This document shows positions 51,660 to 63,124 of a stretch of 64,000 nt of DNA, piece after piece. The stretch is taken from positions 806,001 through 870,000 of the forward strand of contig NZ_KQ758617.1 of NCBI RefSeq assembly GCF_001457035.1, written 5' to 3'. Numbering within the stretch: the stretch's first letter is position 1; every line of letters starts with the position of its first letter. Source of the stretch: Fictibacillus enclensis. GTDB lineage: Bacteria; Bacillota; Bacilli; Bacillales; Fictibacillaceae. The notes under the pieces are model-generated. The model had not been told where the DNA came from. It searched no databases and saw only the letters and a program-made list of their open reading frames with translations. The translations under genes and the position numbers were made by a program.

Positions 51660-52901
51660 ATGGCATCAGTAACTGCGACCTATCTTGTTCATGATCCTAA
51701 AGGAAATTTTGAAAAAAAAGCGGAAGGAATTGCGCTGGGGTTAACCGTCGGCTCCTGGACCGATCTTCCGGATCTGCAAAAGGAGCAGCTTAAAAATCAT
51801 AAAGGCAGTGTGGCAGAGATCATTGAATTGCCGGAAGATGCACGGGTAAACCAATACTTTGGTTCGCCAAGAAAACAGGCACTTCTGAAAATCTCTTATC
51901 CTGCTGCAAACTTTTCTCCTGACCTTCCAGCGATCTTAACCACCGTTTTTGGAAAGCTTTCACTGGATGGCGAGGTAAAACTTATCGATCTGGAATTTTC
52001 GGAAGACTTAAGCAGCGAATTTCCAGGGCCATCCTTTGGAATTGATGGGATTCGAAATCAGCTCGGAGTTTATGAACGTCCGCTGCTCATGAGCATTTTC
52101 AAGGCTGTGATCGGCAGAGATATGGACTACTTTAAACATCAGGTGAGAGAACAGGCACTTGGCGGCGTTGATTTGGTCAAGGATGATGAAATCCTGTTCG
52201 ATAATCCGCGGACCCCATTTGAAGAACGTATTAAAACAGCCAAACAAGTACTGGCCGAAACGGAAGAGGAGACTGGCCATAAAACACTGTATGCCGTTAA
52301 TTTAACGGGACGGACATTTGAATTAAAAGACAAAGCGAAACGTGCAGCCGAGCTCGGGGCAAGCGCCCTGTTGCTCAATGTTTTTGCCTACGGACTGGAT
52401 GTGCTGCAAAGCCTGGCAGAGGATCCTGAAATTAATCTGCCCATCATGGCTCACCCGGCCGTTTCAGGTGCACTGACACCATCCGAGTTTTATGGCATTT
52501 CCAACCGGCTTCTTTTAGGGAAGCTGCTTCGGCTTGCTGGAGCGGACTTGGTGCTGTTTCCGTCGCCATATGGCAGCGTAGCCCTCAGGAAAGAAGACGC
52601 TGTTGGCATCGCTGCAGAGCTGACAGAAAAGCATATAAACTGGAAAGGTGCTTTCCCAGTGCCGTCAGCCGGAATTCATCCGGGATTGACCCCTCTTTTG
52701 CTTCAGGACTTTGGCATCGACAGCATTATTAATGCCGGCGGCGGAGTTCACGGGCATCCAGGAGGAGCCGTTGCCGGAGGAAAAGCGTTTCGCGATGCGA
52801 TTGATGGCTTGCTGCTTAACAAATCGCTGGAGCAGATCAGCGAGGAGAGCGATCCGCTGAAAGCCGCATTGAATCTATGGGGCGGTCTGGTGAAATCATG
52901 A
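51660..52901 (+). CDS. mtnW: 2,3-diketo-5-methylthiopentyl-1-phosphate enolase (RuBisCO-like)
   Basis: 413 aa RuBisCO-like protein of the YkrW/MtnW group. The active-site region is [16 protein letters not shown] near residue 180, where RuBisCO has the carbamylated-Lys motif, followed by [19 protein letters not shown] near 263, [10 protein letters not shown] and [25 protein letters not shown] (read in parts) near 370. ATG at 51660 has TTGGAGGG upstream; the longer frame to 51645 is not needed. It is the first gene of mtnWXBD. Confidence 0.95.
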   Translation: MASVTATYLVHDPKGNFEKKAEGIALGLTVGSWTDLPDLQKEQLKNHKGSVAEIIELPEDARVNQYFGSPRKQALLKISYPAANFSPDLPAILTTVFGKLSLDGEVKLIDLEFSEDLSSEFPGPSFGIDGIRNQLGVYERPLLMSIFKAVIGRDMDYFKHQVREQALGGVDLVKDDEILFDNPRTPFEERIKTAKQVLAETEEETGHKTLYAVNLTGRTFELKDKAKRAAELGASALLLNVFAYGLDVLQSLAEDPEINLPIMAHPAVSGALTPSEFYGISNRLLLGKLLRLAGADLVLFPSPYGSVALRKEDAVGIAAELTEKHINWKGAFPVPSAGIHPGLTPLLLQDFGIDSIINAGGGVHGHPGGAVAGGKAFRDAIDGLLLNKSLEQISEESDPLKAALNLWGGLVKS

Positions 52902-53560
52902 GCAGAGAACGGATTATCTTTTGTGATTTTGACGGAACCATTACCGAAAAAGACAACATCATTGACATCATGAAAAACTTTGCTCCCGAAGGATGGGAGC
53001 CGATCAAGGATAAAATACTGAATCAGGAAATATCCGTCAGGGGAGGAGTCGGACAGCTCTTTTCTCTTATTCCTTCCAGCCAAAAAGAGGAAATCATTCA
53101 GTACGTTCTTTCCACAGCAAAAATCAGGGATGGATTTGAAGAATTTGTTCAGTATACGAAAGATCAGAGCATCCCATTGTACGTGGTAAGCGGAGGAATT
53201 GATTTTTTTGTTTATCCGATTCTTAAAAATATAGTGGACGAGGAACAGATCTATTGCAATGGCAGTTCGTTTGCAGGAGAAACCATCGAAATTCTTTGGC
53301 CGCACAGCTGTGACAGTCAGTGCAGCAATGATTGCGGATGCTGCAAACCGGCTATCTTAAGAAGCTTTGATTCCGCTTCGTACAGAAAAATCGTGATCGG
53401 AGATTCCATCACCGATTTACAGGCTGCCAAAATGGCAGACAAGGTGTTTGCAAGGGACTTTTTGAAAGAGAAGTGTGAACAGGAAAACATTGCTTTTGAA
53501 CCTTTCACTACGTTTTATGACATTATTTCGTATCTGCAAATAAAGGAAGTGAGCATTTGA
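52898..53560 (+). CDS. mtnX: 2-hydroxy-3-keto-5-methylthiopentenyl-1-phosphate phosphatase
   Basis: 220 aa HAD-superfamily phosphatase. Motif [13 protein letters not shown] (residues 9-20) holds the nucleophile Asp; motif II VVSGGID is near 95; motif [17 protein letters not shown] near 170. A cysteine cluster ([12 protein letters not shown] near 137-150) is seen, which is notable and could bind metal; I recall it in other MtnX proteins. Overlaps mtnW by four bases (ATGA). Confidence 0.93.
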   Translation: MSRERIIFCDFDGTITEKDNIIDIMKNFAPEGWEPIKDKILNQEISVRGGVGQLFSLIPSSQKEEIIQYVLSTAKIRDGFEEFVQYTKDQSIPLYVVSGGIDFFVYPILKNIVDEEQIYCNGSSFAGETIEILWPHSCDSQCSNDCGCCKPAILRSFDSASYRKIVIGDSITDLQAAKMADKVFARDFLKEKCEQENIAFEPFTTFYDIISYLQIKEVSI

Positions 53561-54183
53561 GATCATTGGGGGAATTGTGGAAAGAGCTGGCTGATGTTAA
53601 GGATGAACTGGCTTCACGGGACTGGTTTCCGGGTACAAGTGGAAATTTGTCCATCAAGGTTAGTGGCGATCCCATTACTTTTTTGGTGACTGCAAGCGGC
53701 AAGGATAAACGGAAACGAACAAATGAAGATTTTGTTTTGGTGGATGTTTCGGGCAATTCCGTAGAAGAAACCCATCTGCGTGCTTCAGCTGAAACCGGTT
53801 TGCATGCAAAAGTGTATCAGCATACCGATGCGGGGTGTTGCTTGCATATTCATACTGTCGATAACAATATTATTTCCGAGCTGTATGGCGATCAGGGGGA
53901 AATCACCTTCCGTGGGCAGGAATTGATCAAGGCATTTAACATCTGGGAAGAAGATGGATCCTTTACAGTGCCGATCATTGAGAATCCGGCAGATTTGTCT
54001 GTTCTTGCAGAACGTTTTGCTGAAGCCATTACTCAAGATACAAAAGCCGTTCTGATCAGAAATCACGGAGTTACAGTATGGGGTAAAAATGGATTTGAAG
54101 CCAAAAAATATCTTGAGGCATTGGAGTTCCTTTTTTCCTACCACGTCAAAATGAGATTGCTTCAGCCTCAGTATGCATTTTAA
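53557..54183 (+). CDS. mtnB: Methylthioribulose-1-phosphate dehydratase
   Basis: 208 aa, class II aldolase/adducin fold. Zinc ligands in [11 protein letters not shown] near residue 92 and NHGVTVWG near 170, with TSGNLSIKV near 30 and the Glu region SAETGLHAK. The start is TTG at 53557, overlapping the mtnX stop (TTGA) with AAAGGAAG 6 nt upstream. The enzyme acts between MtnA and MtnW in the pathway. Confidence 0.93.
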   Translation: MRSLGELWKELADVKDELASRDWFPGTSGNLSIKVSGDPITFLVTASGKDKRKRTNEDFVLVDVSGNSVEETHLRASAETGLHAKVYQHTDAGCCLHIHTVDNNIISELYGDQGEITFRGQELIKAFNIWEEDGSFTVPIIENPADLSVLAERFAEAITQDTKAVLIRNHGVTVWGKNGFEAKKYLEALEFLFSYHVKMRLLQPQYAF

Positions 54184-54215
54184 AGCCAAAAAATAGTTTA
54201 AAGGGGGATGCCAAT

Positions 54216-54752
54216 ATGGCACAATTACGTTTTCATGATAATAATGAACGAGTGGAAGAGCTGGACAAAGTAAGCGGTTATTTGGAAAGCCAGGGTGTAA
54301 TCTATGAAAACTGGGATATTGCAAAGCTGCCGTCTCATCTGAAAGAAAACTATTCGTTATCCGATGAGGAAAAGGCAGAAGTGATCCAGGTGTTCAGAAG
54401 TGAAATCGATGAACTATCCAAACGCAGAGGATACGTGACCGAGGATGTTATCTCATTGTCCCAGGATACACCAAATCTTGATGAGCTACTGCAGAACTTT
54501 TTGGCCGAACATCATCATTCCGATGATGAAGTACGGTTTATTGTTAGCGGACATGGTATTTTTGCCATTGAAGGTCCGGAAGGCCGTTTTTTTGATGTAG
54601 AACTAGAGCCGGGCGACCTGATTTCCGTTCCTGAAAATTACCGCCATTACTTTACATTGATGGACGACCGCCAAGTGGTGGCAGTCCGAATCTTTAAATC
54701 CAAAGAAGGCTGGGTTCCGATTTACGACAAACAGGAAGCCCCCGCAAAATAA
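54216..54752 (+). CDS. mtnD: Acireductone dioxygenase
   Basis: 178 aa cupin. Metal ligands: two His and Glu in EHHHSDDEVRFIVSG near residues 103-116, and the last His in NYRHYF near 147. The fold follows FIVSGHGIFAIEGP and LEPGDLISVP. It ends the pathway by making 2-oxo-4-methylthiobutyrate, the transamination substrate of the missing MtnE. AAAGGGGG 8 nt upstream of the ATG. Confidence 0.95.
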   Translation: MAQLRFHDNNERVEELDKVSGYLESQGVIYENWDIAKLPSHLKENYSLSDEEKAEVIQVFRSEIDELSKRRGYVTEDVISLSQDTPNLDELLQNFLAEHHHSDDEVRFIVSGHGIFAIEGPEGRFFDVELEPGDLISVPENYRHYFTLMDDRQVVAVRIFKSKEGWVPIYDKQEAPAK

Positions 54753-54759
54753 AACGACA

Positions 54760-54804
54760 TGCTGCCATGAAGGAAGGAAACTTCTTTTGTGGCAGTTTTT
54801 TTAT
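54760..54804 (+). terminator. Terminator of mtnWXBD
   Basis: Stem CTGCCATGAAGGAAG / CTTCTTTTGTGGCAG with a small loop, followed by seven T. Confidence 0.88.
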
Positions 54805-54872
54805 ACTTTTTTTAAGGTTTATACAGGGTGGGATGGTGGTAGTTATTGTCATAAAGGTGGTGTAGGAAGAGA

Positions 54873-55109
54873 ATGGTATATCAGGTGGTTATCATTGGCG
54901 GGGGAGTTGCCGGTTTGACACTGGGACTGAAACTGGCCAGGTCCAATGTTGAAACCTTAGTCATTGAAAAACAAAGCAAAGCATCTCATGTTCAAAGCGG
55001 ATTCAAAATCGAAGAAACCAGACCCATCATAAAAGAAGGGGCATGGTGTATGATTTGTTTGGAGAAAAAAGCGGTGAGTGCCGCAGAGCAACAGCAAATG
55101 ACGTGCTGA
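54873..55109 (+). pseudogene. Truncated FAD-dependent oxidoreductase (N-terminal Rossmann fragment)
   Basis: The 78-codon frame starts with the dinucleotide-binding fold VVIIGGGVAGLTLGLKLARSNVETLVIEKQ (residues 4-34), then loses resemblance to any flavoprotein (SGFKIEETRPII, then CLEKKAVSAAEQQQMTC). Full-length relatives have over 300 residues, so only the first beta-alpha-beta unit remains. A hairpin terminator follows the stop. The fragment could not hold FAD on its own. A short functional protein is unlikely but not excluded. Confidence 0.65.
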
Positions 55110-55127
55110 TTTCAGCACGTCATTTGT
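55095..55127. terminator. Bidirectional terminator after the flavoprotein remnant
   Basis: Perfect stem CAAATGACGTGCTG / CAGCACGTCATTTG with an ATTT loop, serving the remnant and the convergent permease gene. Confidence 0.85.
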
Positions 55128-55128
55128 A

Positions 55129-56241
55129 TTAGGAAATAATTTTTTTGTCCTGTTCAATCGATTGTTCTTTACGAAGCTTGATCAGGCTGTAGGTGTGAAG
55201 AACGATAACCTTCAGCACGGCATAGACAGGAACAGCAAGAATAAGACCCAAAAGGCCGCCAAGGGAGCCTGAAACAAGGAGTATGGAAATAATGGTCAAA
55301 GGATGGATATCAAGCTTTTTCCCCATCACTTGCGGAGAAATGATATTTCCTTCAATCTGTTGTGCAATGACCATAACAATGAGCACTTTAACAATCATGA
55401 ATGGTGAATCAATGACCGCCACAATCAATGCAGGAATTACCCCGATGATCGGCCCCAGAAAAGGAATGACGTTCGTAAACATGGCGATGACCGTGAGCAG
55501 CAATGAGTAGTCAATCCCGATAATCAGATAACCGATATACAAAAGAATTCCCACACATATACTGACCAAAATCTGGCCCTGAATATAAGAGCTCAGTGCC
55601 ATATCCATGTCGGCCAAAATTTTTGTGCCGTTTTTTCGCTGTGTCGGCTGAAGAAGACGAAGGACCATCTTTGGTGCTTTTTCCCCTTCCTTCAGCATGT
55701 AGTAGAGGATAAAAGGAACGGTAACAAACACCATGATAATGTTCGTGAGCACACCGATAAAGTTTGTCACACTTGTTCCGATCATCGAAGCACTTTTGGA
55801 CAGATAGTTTGTTACCTTATCCGAAATGTCATTGACGCTGAACTGGCTGTTTTCAAGAATACGGTTTACCCATTCATTGTTTTGCAGCTCTACCACTTTC
55901 CCCCGGATCGCATCGATCAGTCCCGGTGTATTATGGATCAAACTGTTGATCTGGCGCTGCAGAACAGGGCCAACGGCATAGGAGAGCAGAACAAACAATC
56001 CAATGGCCGCTAAATAAATAAGTAATATCGAAAGGGACCTTGGCACCTTTCGTTTATGAAGAAAGTTAACGATCGGCCTGAACAAGTAATACAGTACCCC
56101 CGCCAGCAAGAACGGAAAAAAGAGAGTCTGGACAAGAACTACGAGCGGGCGGAAAACAAAATGAATCTTAGTTCCGGTTAGAATAATTAGAAAGATCAAT
56201 AGAATCGCATAACCGAATCGGAATGCTTTGGACTGTGGCAT
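55129..56241 (-). CDS. AI-2E family transporter (YueF-like)
   Basis: 370 aa, about eight membrane helices with a central soluble region (residues 95-150). The family pattern is visible: FPFLLAGVLYYLFRPIVNFLHKRKVPRSLS near residue 45-75, NVIPFLGPIIGVIPALIVA near 255, and GNIISPQVMGKKLDIHPLTIIS near 305. Members include an AI-2 exporter and Na+/H+ antiporters, so the substrate is open. ATG at 56241 has AGGTGA 5 nt upstream; the GTG at 56259 is the longer option. Confidence 0.87.
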   Translation of the reverse strand: MPQSKAFRFGYAILLIFLIILTGTKIHFVFRPLVVLVQTLFFPFLLAGVLYYLFRPIVNFLHKRKVPRSLSILLIYLAAIGLFVLLSYAVGPVLQRQINSLIHNTPGLIDAIRGKVVELQNNEWVNRILENSQFSVNDISDKVTNYLSKSASMIGTSVTNFIGVLTNIIMVFVTVPFILYYMLKEGEKAPKMVLRLLQPTQRKNGTKILADMDMALSSYIQGQILVSICVGILLYIGYLIIGIDYSLLLTVIAMFTNVIPFLGPIIGVIPALIVAVIDSPFMIVKVLIVMVIAQQIEGNIISPQVMGKKLDIHPLTIISILLVSGSLGGLLGLILAVPVYAVLKVIVLHTYSLIKLRKEQSIEQDKKIIS

Positions 56242-56400
56242 AGCTTCACCTGCGTTCACTAGTATTGTATCTATTATATATGGTAGTTTGACAGGTTTTC
56301 AATCCTTGAAAAAATGAACCATTATTCCTTCGCTGCATAAAGTAAGTATTGGGCGTTTATGTCTGGAGAAATCAGCTCAGTTCGAGAAAGGGTGATAATG

Positions 56401-58248
56401 GTGTGTGGAATAACGGGATGGATTGACTGGCAGCGCAACATTTCACAGGAAAGTAAAACCTTGATAAAAATGGCGGCGACCCTTTCCAAACGGGGACCGG
56501 ATGCGTTGAATGTTTGGAGTCAGACACACGTTGGATTTGGCCATGCGAGGCTGGCTGTAGTGGATCTGGAGGGCGGCGCGCAGCCGATGACCCGAGAAGC
56601 GAAAGAGGCGACCTTCACCATTTGCTATAACGGGGAACTCTACAATACGGAAGATTTGCGGAAAGAATTGCTGAAAAAAGGATATCGTTTTGAAGGCCAT
56701 TCAGACACCGAGGTGTTATTAATCTCGTATATCGAATGGGGAGAAGCGTGCATCGACCATTTTAACGGTATATTTGCTTTTGCCATCTGGGATGCCAAAA
56801 GAGAAACTTTGTTTATGGCCCGTGACCGTCTTGGCGTGAAACCGTTGTTTTATTTATTATCGGGCGGTCGTTTGTTGTTCGGTTCCGAATTAAAGGCCAT
56901 TCTTGCTCATCCGGAGGTAAAAGCGGAAGTGGAACGAGAAGGATTGCAGGAGGTTTTCGGACTCGGACCTTCCAGAACCCCGGGTCACGGTGTGTTTAAA
57001 GGAACCAATGAACTCCGGCCAGGCCATGCGATGAAATTCGACCGCTCAGGTGAGAAGATATGGCGGTACTGGAACGTGAAAAGTGAAAAGCATTCGCATT
57101 CCTTGGATGAAACAGTGTCCAATGTCAAAGACCTGGTTACCGATGCGGTTGAACGGCAGCTTGTAGCAGACGTACCGGTTTGCACCTTTTTATCCGGCGG
57201 TCTGGATTCCAGTGCCATTTCGGCTATTGCTGCCAATCATTTCAAACGGGAAAACAGGGGTCCCCTTCATACCTTCAGTATTGATTATGTAGATAATGAT
57301 AAATACTTCAAAGCGAGTGATTTTCAGCCGAATGCCGATGGCCCATGGATCGAGAAAATGGTGGAAGCCACGGGTTCTGTTCATCACAGCTGCATTATCG
57401 ATACTGACCTGCTCGTCAATCACCTGAAGGAAGCCGTCATGGTAAGAGACCTGCCGGGAATGGCAGATGTAGATTCTTCGCTGATCTGGTTTTGCAGGCT
57501 GATCAAAGAACAATCAACCGTTGCACTTTCCGGAGAATGTGCGGATGAAATCTTCGGCGGGTATCCCTGGTTTCACAAGCCGGAGGTCATGAACCGGCCG
57601 CTTTTCCCCTGGATGAGCTCGACAGCCGAACGGGAAAATCTTTTGCATGACCACTGGAAGAATAAACTGAATTTATCATCTTATGTAAAACAGCGTTATG
57701 AAGAGTCACTGAAAGAAATGCCGAGGCTTGAAGGCGAATCAGGAGTAGAAGCAAAGCGCCGGGAAATCTTCTATTTGAACATGATTTGGTTCATGACCAC
57801 GTTGCTGGACCGGAAAGACCGCATGAGCATGGGGGCATCCCTGGAAGTGCGTGTTCCGTTTGCTGACCATCGCATCGTAGAATATGCATGGAACATCCCT
57901 TGGGAAATGAAAATGCTTCAGGGAAGGGAAAAGGGACTTCTTCGAAAGGCCCTTGAAGGCCTGCTTCCGGAAGACGTACTCTACCGTAAGAAAAGCCCTT
58001 ACCCGAAAACACATAATCCGAATTATACACTGAGTGTGAAGGAATGGCTTCAATCCATAATCGACAAACCGTCTTCTCCACTTCTGGAGCTGATTAAGAA
58101 AGAAAAAGTTCAGGATATCATTGATAGCAATGGAGAAGCATTCAAGGTCCCGTGGTTTGGCCAGTTGATGACCGGGCCGCAGCTGATGGCCCACCTGGCC
58201 CAGATCGAAACCTGGCTTGGCACATACAATATCAACATTCTTGATTGA
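56401..58248 (+). CDS. asnO: Asparagine synthase (glutamine-hydrolysing), AsnO/YisO type
   Basis: 615 aa. The glutaminase domain begins with the catalytic Cys as residue 2 (CGITGWIDW), followed by RGPDALNVW near 35 and CYNGELYN near 75. The synthetase domain has the ATP pyrophosphatase loop FLSGGLDSSAISA near 264 and GECADEIFGGYPWFHKP near 380. The N-terminal Cys demands the start GTG at 56401; the ATG directly before it would leave Val-Cys. AAAGGGTG is upstream. B. subtilis AsnO (614 aa) acts in sporulation; that role here is inferred from length and similarity. Confidence 0.92.
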   Translation: MCGITGWIDWQRNISQESKTLIKMAATLSKRGPDALNVWSQTHVGFGHARLAVVDLEGGAQPMTREAKEATFTICYNGELYNTEDLRKELLKKGYRFEGHSDTEVLLISYIEWGEACIDHFNGIFAFAIWDAKRETLFMARDRLGVKPLFYLLSGGRLLFGSELKAILAHPEVKAEVEREGLQEVFGLGPSRTPGHGVFKGTNELRPGHAMKFDRSGEKIWRYWNVKSEKHSHSLDETVSNVKDLVTDAVERQLVADVPVCTFLSGGLDSSAISAIAANHFKRENRGPLHTFSIDYVDNDKYFKASDFQPNADGPWIEKMVEATGSVHHSCIIDTDLLVNHLKEAVMVRDLPGMADVDSSLIWFCRLIKEQSTVALSGECADEIFGGYPWFHKPEVMNRPLFPWMSSTAERENLLHDHWKNKLNLSSYVKQRYEESLKEMPRLEGESGVEAKRREIFYLNMIWFMTTLLDRKDRMSMGASLEVRVPFADHRIVEYAWNIPWEMKMLQGREKGLLRKALEGLLPEDVLYRKKSPYPKTHNPNYTLSVKEWLQSIIDKPSSPLLELIKKEKVQDIIDSNGEAFKVPWFGQLMTGPQLMAHLAQIETWLGTYNINILD

Positions 58249-58281
58249 AAAAGCCGCGGAGTCGCCTTCCGCGGTCTTTTT

Positions 58282-58284
<3 letters not shown>
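58248..58284. terminator. Terminator after asnO
   Basis: Stem AAGCCGCGGA / TCCGCGGTCTT type with a GTCGCC loop and seven T; A run on the left also serves the convergent glycosidase gene. Confidence 0.85.
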
Positions 58285-60120
<1,836 letters not shown>

Positions 60121-60194
60121 TTACTGGCGTCTGCTGTTCTTTTTCCGTTCCTTTGATTAAAATAGAACATACAACAGACGGAAGGAGGATAACA

Positions 60195-61238
60195 ATGACC
60201 GCTACCATTAAAGATGTCGCTAAACTGGCAAATGTGGCTCCGTCCACTGTTTCACGGGTCATAGCCAATAATCCAAGAATTTCTGAAAAAACGAAACGGA
60301 GAGTAAGGGAAGCGATGGACCATTTGGGGTATCACCCTAATTTCAATGCAAGAAGCCTCGCCAACCGATCCTCCCAGGCCATTGGTCTGGTCTTGCCTGG
60401 GTCTGCTGACAAAGCTTTTCAGAATCCGTTCTTTCCGGAAGTGATCCGCGGAATCAGTACGATCGTTCATGAAAAGGAATATGCACTTTACATGTCAACG
60501 GGAAAAACGGAAGAAGAAATTTATGATGGTGTCGTGCGAATGGTGCAAGGCGGAAGGGTAGACGGAATCCTTTTGCTTTATTCAAGTGTGGATGACCAAG
60601 TAATGAACTATCTGATCGAGAAAAAATTTCCGTTTGCTCTTGTAGGAAAGCCATTGAAAAACGAACAATCCATTACGCATATTGACAATCATAATTTTCA
60701 GGCATCAAGAGATGTAGCGGACTATCTTATTTCTCTGGGGCATGAAAAAATTGGTTTTGTAGGAGGGAGCTCACGACTGGTTGTGACGATTGACCGGTTG
60801 CTCGGCTATGAGAAGTCACTACGAAGCCATCAGCTTCCTTATCGTGAGGACTATATCATCCATGAGGAATTTCTGGAAAAAGGGGGACAGGAAGCGATCA
60901 GAAAGTTGTTGGCGCTGGATGAACCTCCAACGGCGTTGCTCGTCATGGATGATTTGATGGCTTTTGGGGTCCTCAGAACACTAAATGAGATGCAGCTTTC
61001 AGTACCGGATGATATTTCCGTTGTCAGTTTTAACAATGTCATGCTCGCCGCTTTTTCTACTCCGGGCCTTACGTCAGTGGATATCAACATTTTCCAGCTC
61101 GGTTACGAAGCCGCGGTGTGCTTAATGGATCTGATTTCAAATCCGGATCAAAAACCCATGCGAGTCGCAGTTCCTTACCGTCTGATCGAACGGCAGTCCT
61201 GTAAAGCAAAAACAGCTCAAAAGCAGGGATCGATATAA
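60195..61238 (+). CDS. LacI family transcriptional regulator (MalR-like)
   Basis: 347 aa. The N-terminal helix-turn-helix and hinge are clear (TIKDVAKLANVAPSTVSRVIANNPRISEKTKRRV, then LGYHPNFNARSLANRSS), followed by a periplasmic-binding-protein-like effector domain (GLVLPGSADKAFQNPFFPEVIRGIS, HEKIGFVGGSSRL, PTALLVMDDLMAFGVLR). It is divergent from the glycosidase gene with a 155-bp gap, so it probably controls it in response to maltose-type sugars. I found no clear palindromic operator in the gap. ATG at 60195 has GGAGG 6 nt upstream. Confidence 0.9.
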   Translation: MTATIKDVAKLANVAPSTVSRVIANNPRISEKTKRRVREAMDHLGYHPNFNARSLANRSSQAIGLVLPGSADKAFQNPFFPEVIRGISTIVHEKEYALYMSTGKTEEEIYDGVVRMVQGGRVDGILLLYSSVDDQVMNYLIEKKFPFALVGKPLKNEQSITHIDNHNFQASRDVADYLISLGHEKIGFVGGSSRLVVTIDRLLGYEKSLRSHQLPYREDYIIHEEFLEKGGQEAIRKLLALDEPPTALLVMDDLMAFGVLRTLNEMQLSVPDDISVVSFNNVMLAAFSTPGLTSVDINIFQLGYEAAVCLMDLISNPDQKPMRVAVPYRLIERQSCKAKTAQKQGSI

Positions 61239-61240
61239 TA

Positions 61241-61278
61241 AAAAACAGCTCCGGATCAGCGCCGAGCTGTTATTTTAT
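61241..61278. terminator. Bidirectional terminator after the LacI gene
   Basis: Stem AACAGCTC / GAGCTGTT around a 12-nt loop with flanking A and T runs; also serves the convergent polymerase gene. Confidence 0.82.
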
Positions 61279-62189
61279 AAGCCCTGTTCGTTCAGCCAAT
61301 CCAAAACAGGACCAAACGGCTGGCTGGTTTTTGCTTTTTCAAATTCTTCAAACGGATCTCCGTTTTCCAGGACCCGTCGATGGATGATGGGCAAGGGGAA
61401 GGCTTCTGGCCGAAGATCACGGGTGAGTTCTTGCCAGTGGATAGGGGTTGCCACCAATGCCTCTTCGTTGCCTCTCACCGAGTAGGGAGCAATGATTGTT
61501 TTTCCTTCGGCATGCTGGATAAAATCGATGTAGCATTTGTTTCCTCTGTTTTTTTTAAGTCGTTCAATGGTAAACCACTGGGGTTCCTTCGTAATTAAAT
61601 ATTGAGCAAGAAAGTGGGTGAACTTTCTTGTGTCATCAAATGTGAATCGAGCCTCGGGCAAGGGGATATAAACCTGCAGTCCTTTGTTGCCGCTTGTTTT
61701 GATGAATGTTTTCAATTTCAGCCTGTCACACACTTCCTGGATCAACAGGGCTGCTTCCACGGATAAAATAAAATCATCTCTTGAAGGCGGATCCAAATCC
61801 ATAACAATTTCTGAGGGATAGGCAGTTCCGTTTTTCCGGAAAGGAATATGCAGCTCAAAGGCAAGCTGATTGCCGAGCCACAGCAGGGTTTGAAGGTTGT
61901 TACAGACGATATAGTGAATTCCGTCCTCGAATACAGTCTCCACAAAATCGGGGGCATAATCCGGGCAGTTTTTTTGATAAAACCGTTCATCTCCCGCACC
62001 GTGGGGGTAACGAATAACTGTCAATGCGCGGTTTTGCAAAAAGGGAAGGAGAAATGGAGCCATTTTAGCCAAATATTCAAGATAGTGGAGCTTCAAAATG
62101 TCAAGGTTTGGCCACAGTGGTTTATCCGGAGACGTGATGCCCACCTTAATGCCATTGATCATTACTTCCTGCTGAGTATTTTTTCCCAT
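61275..62189 (-). CDS. ligD: LigD polymerase domain as a separate protein
   Basis: 304 aa, the primase-polymerase (PolDom/LigD_pol) part of bacterial end joining, which fills or extends ends held by Ku. Motifs: TSPDKPLWP near residue 20, IRYPHGAGDERFYQKN near 60, catalytic metal motif VMDLDPPSRDD near 130, and the IKTSGNKGLQVYIPLP active site near 165. A third acidic/Ser-Asp motif region is CYIDFIQHAEGKTIIAPYSVR near 220. The start is the second ATG at 62189, with GGAGG 7 nt upstream inside the ligase gene. In B. subtilis the same domain is the C-terminal half of LigD; here it overlaps the ligase gene by 28 nt in another frame. Confidence 0.9.
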   Translation of the reverse strand: MGKNTQQEVMINGIKVGITSPDKPLWPNLDILKLHYLEYLAKMAPFLLPFLQNRALTVIRYPHGAGDERFYQKNCPDYAPDFVETVFEDGIHYIVCNNLQTLLWLGNQLAFELHIPFRKNGTAYPSEIVMDLDPPSRDDFILSVEAALLIQEVCDRLKLKTFIKTSGNKGLQVYIPLPEARFTFDDTRKFTHFLAQYLITKEPQWFTIERLKKNRGNKCYIDFIQHAEGKTIIAPYSVRGNEEALVATPIHWQELTRDLRPEAFPLPIIHRRVLENGDPFEEFEKAKTSQPFGPVLDWLNEQGL

Positions 62190-63115
62190 GTACATTCCTC
62201 CCAGCTAACATCAAAACGAAAGGCAACAAACCGGGGATGCCTTAACTGATGCTTATAGATTTCCAGATATCCCAGCTCAACACAGATGGATGGAGAAACG
62301 GTAATGAACCGGGCATCCTCCGTTACTTTGTTTTTTTTCATAATCAGTATCAGGCTTTCCCGTTCTTTAGGTGACATTCCGTGGGAAAATAAACCTGCAA
62401 GGACCGGTTTTCCTTCTTGAAGTGCGGCTACATGAAAAAAACCGTTGGATTTCTCATAAGCAGTAATGAAAAATACACCCTTTTGCGGGTTTTTTATTTT
62501 AACCCACTTTTTGGTCCGCGCACCGGGATCGTAGGTACTTCCGCTCACTTTCGCAATGATTCCTTCACCATTTTCTTCTTTGATGTGCGCCCAGAGTTGA
62601 TCGCTCTCTTTATGGGAAGGTACAAGAGCGATCCGGTCATTTTCTGCCAGATGGTCTGACAGGTGATCAAACACGATTTTGACCATTTCCTTTCGTTCAA
62701 ATAGCGGTTTATCGGTGATCGTCTCTCCACGGATATGTACCATATCAAACACAACATAAGTAGAGGGAGTAAGCTTTGAAAAATACTGGATCTTTTCTGG
62801 ATTTTTTAAACGGCCTCTTTTTTGCAGAGGTTCAAATGTTGCTTTGTACAGAGATTTCAGAATGCAAAGTTCTCCATCAAGGACAAGCGGCAAACAAGAG
62901 CGGATGCTTGGTGTGAGCGAGATCAGTCTTTCAGCGACCTCGGGAAAAACAGAATTAAGGTTTTGACCGTTTCTGCTAAGTAGTGTCACATTGCTTTCCG
63001 TCCATTTGGCAATACACCGGTATCCGTCGTATTTGGTTTCATATATCCAGTCAGCAGAAGATGGGATTTCGCTGACCAGGGAAGGAAGCATCGGTTTGAA
63101 TGGTATACTGCTCAT
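62162..63115 (-). CDS. ligD: LigD ATP-dependent DNA ligase domain as a separate protein
   Basis: 317 aa, ATP-dependent DNA ligase of end joining. The adenylation motif I reads YETKYDGYRCIAKW with the nucleophile Lys near residue 27. Further motifs: LVLDGELCI near 80, YVVFDMVHI near 120, GEGIIAKVSGSTYDPG near 188, and KKWVKIKNP near 208, then an OB-fold part (HVAALQEGKPVLAGLFSHGMSPKE). ATG at 63115 is chosen; TTG 63124 is an alternative with AAAG 6 nt upstream. It directly follows ku. The protein ends KILSRK where LigD continues into the linker. Confidence 0.9.
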   Translation of the reverse strand: MSSIPFKPMLPSLVSEIPSSADWIYETKYDGYRCIAKWTESNVTLLSRNGQNLNSVFPEVAERLISLTPSIRSCLPLVLDGELCILKSLYKATFEPLQKRGRLKNPEKIQYFSKLTPSTYVVFDMVHIRGETITDKPLFERKEMVKIVFDHLSDHLAENDRIALVPSHKESDQLWAHIKEENGEGIIAKVSGSTYDPGARTKKWVKIKNPQKGVFFITAYEKSNGFFHVAALQEGKPVLAGLFSHGMSPKERESLILIMKKNKVTEDARFITVSPSICVELGYLEIYKHQLRHPRFVAFRFDVSWEECTWEKILSRK

Positions 63116-63124
63116 AAAACGCAA

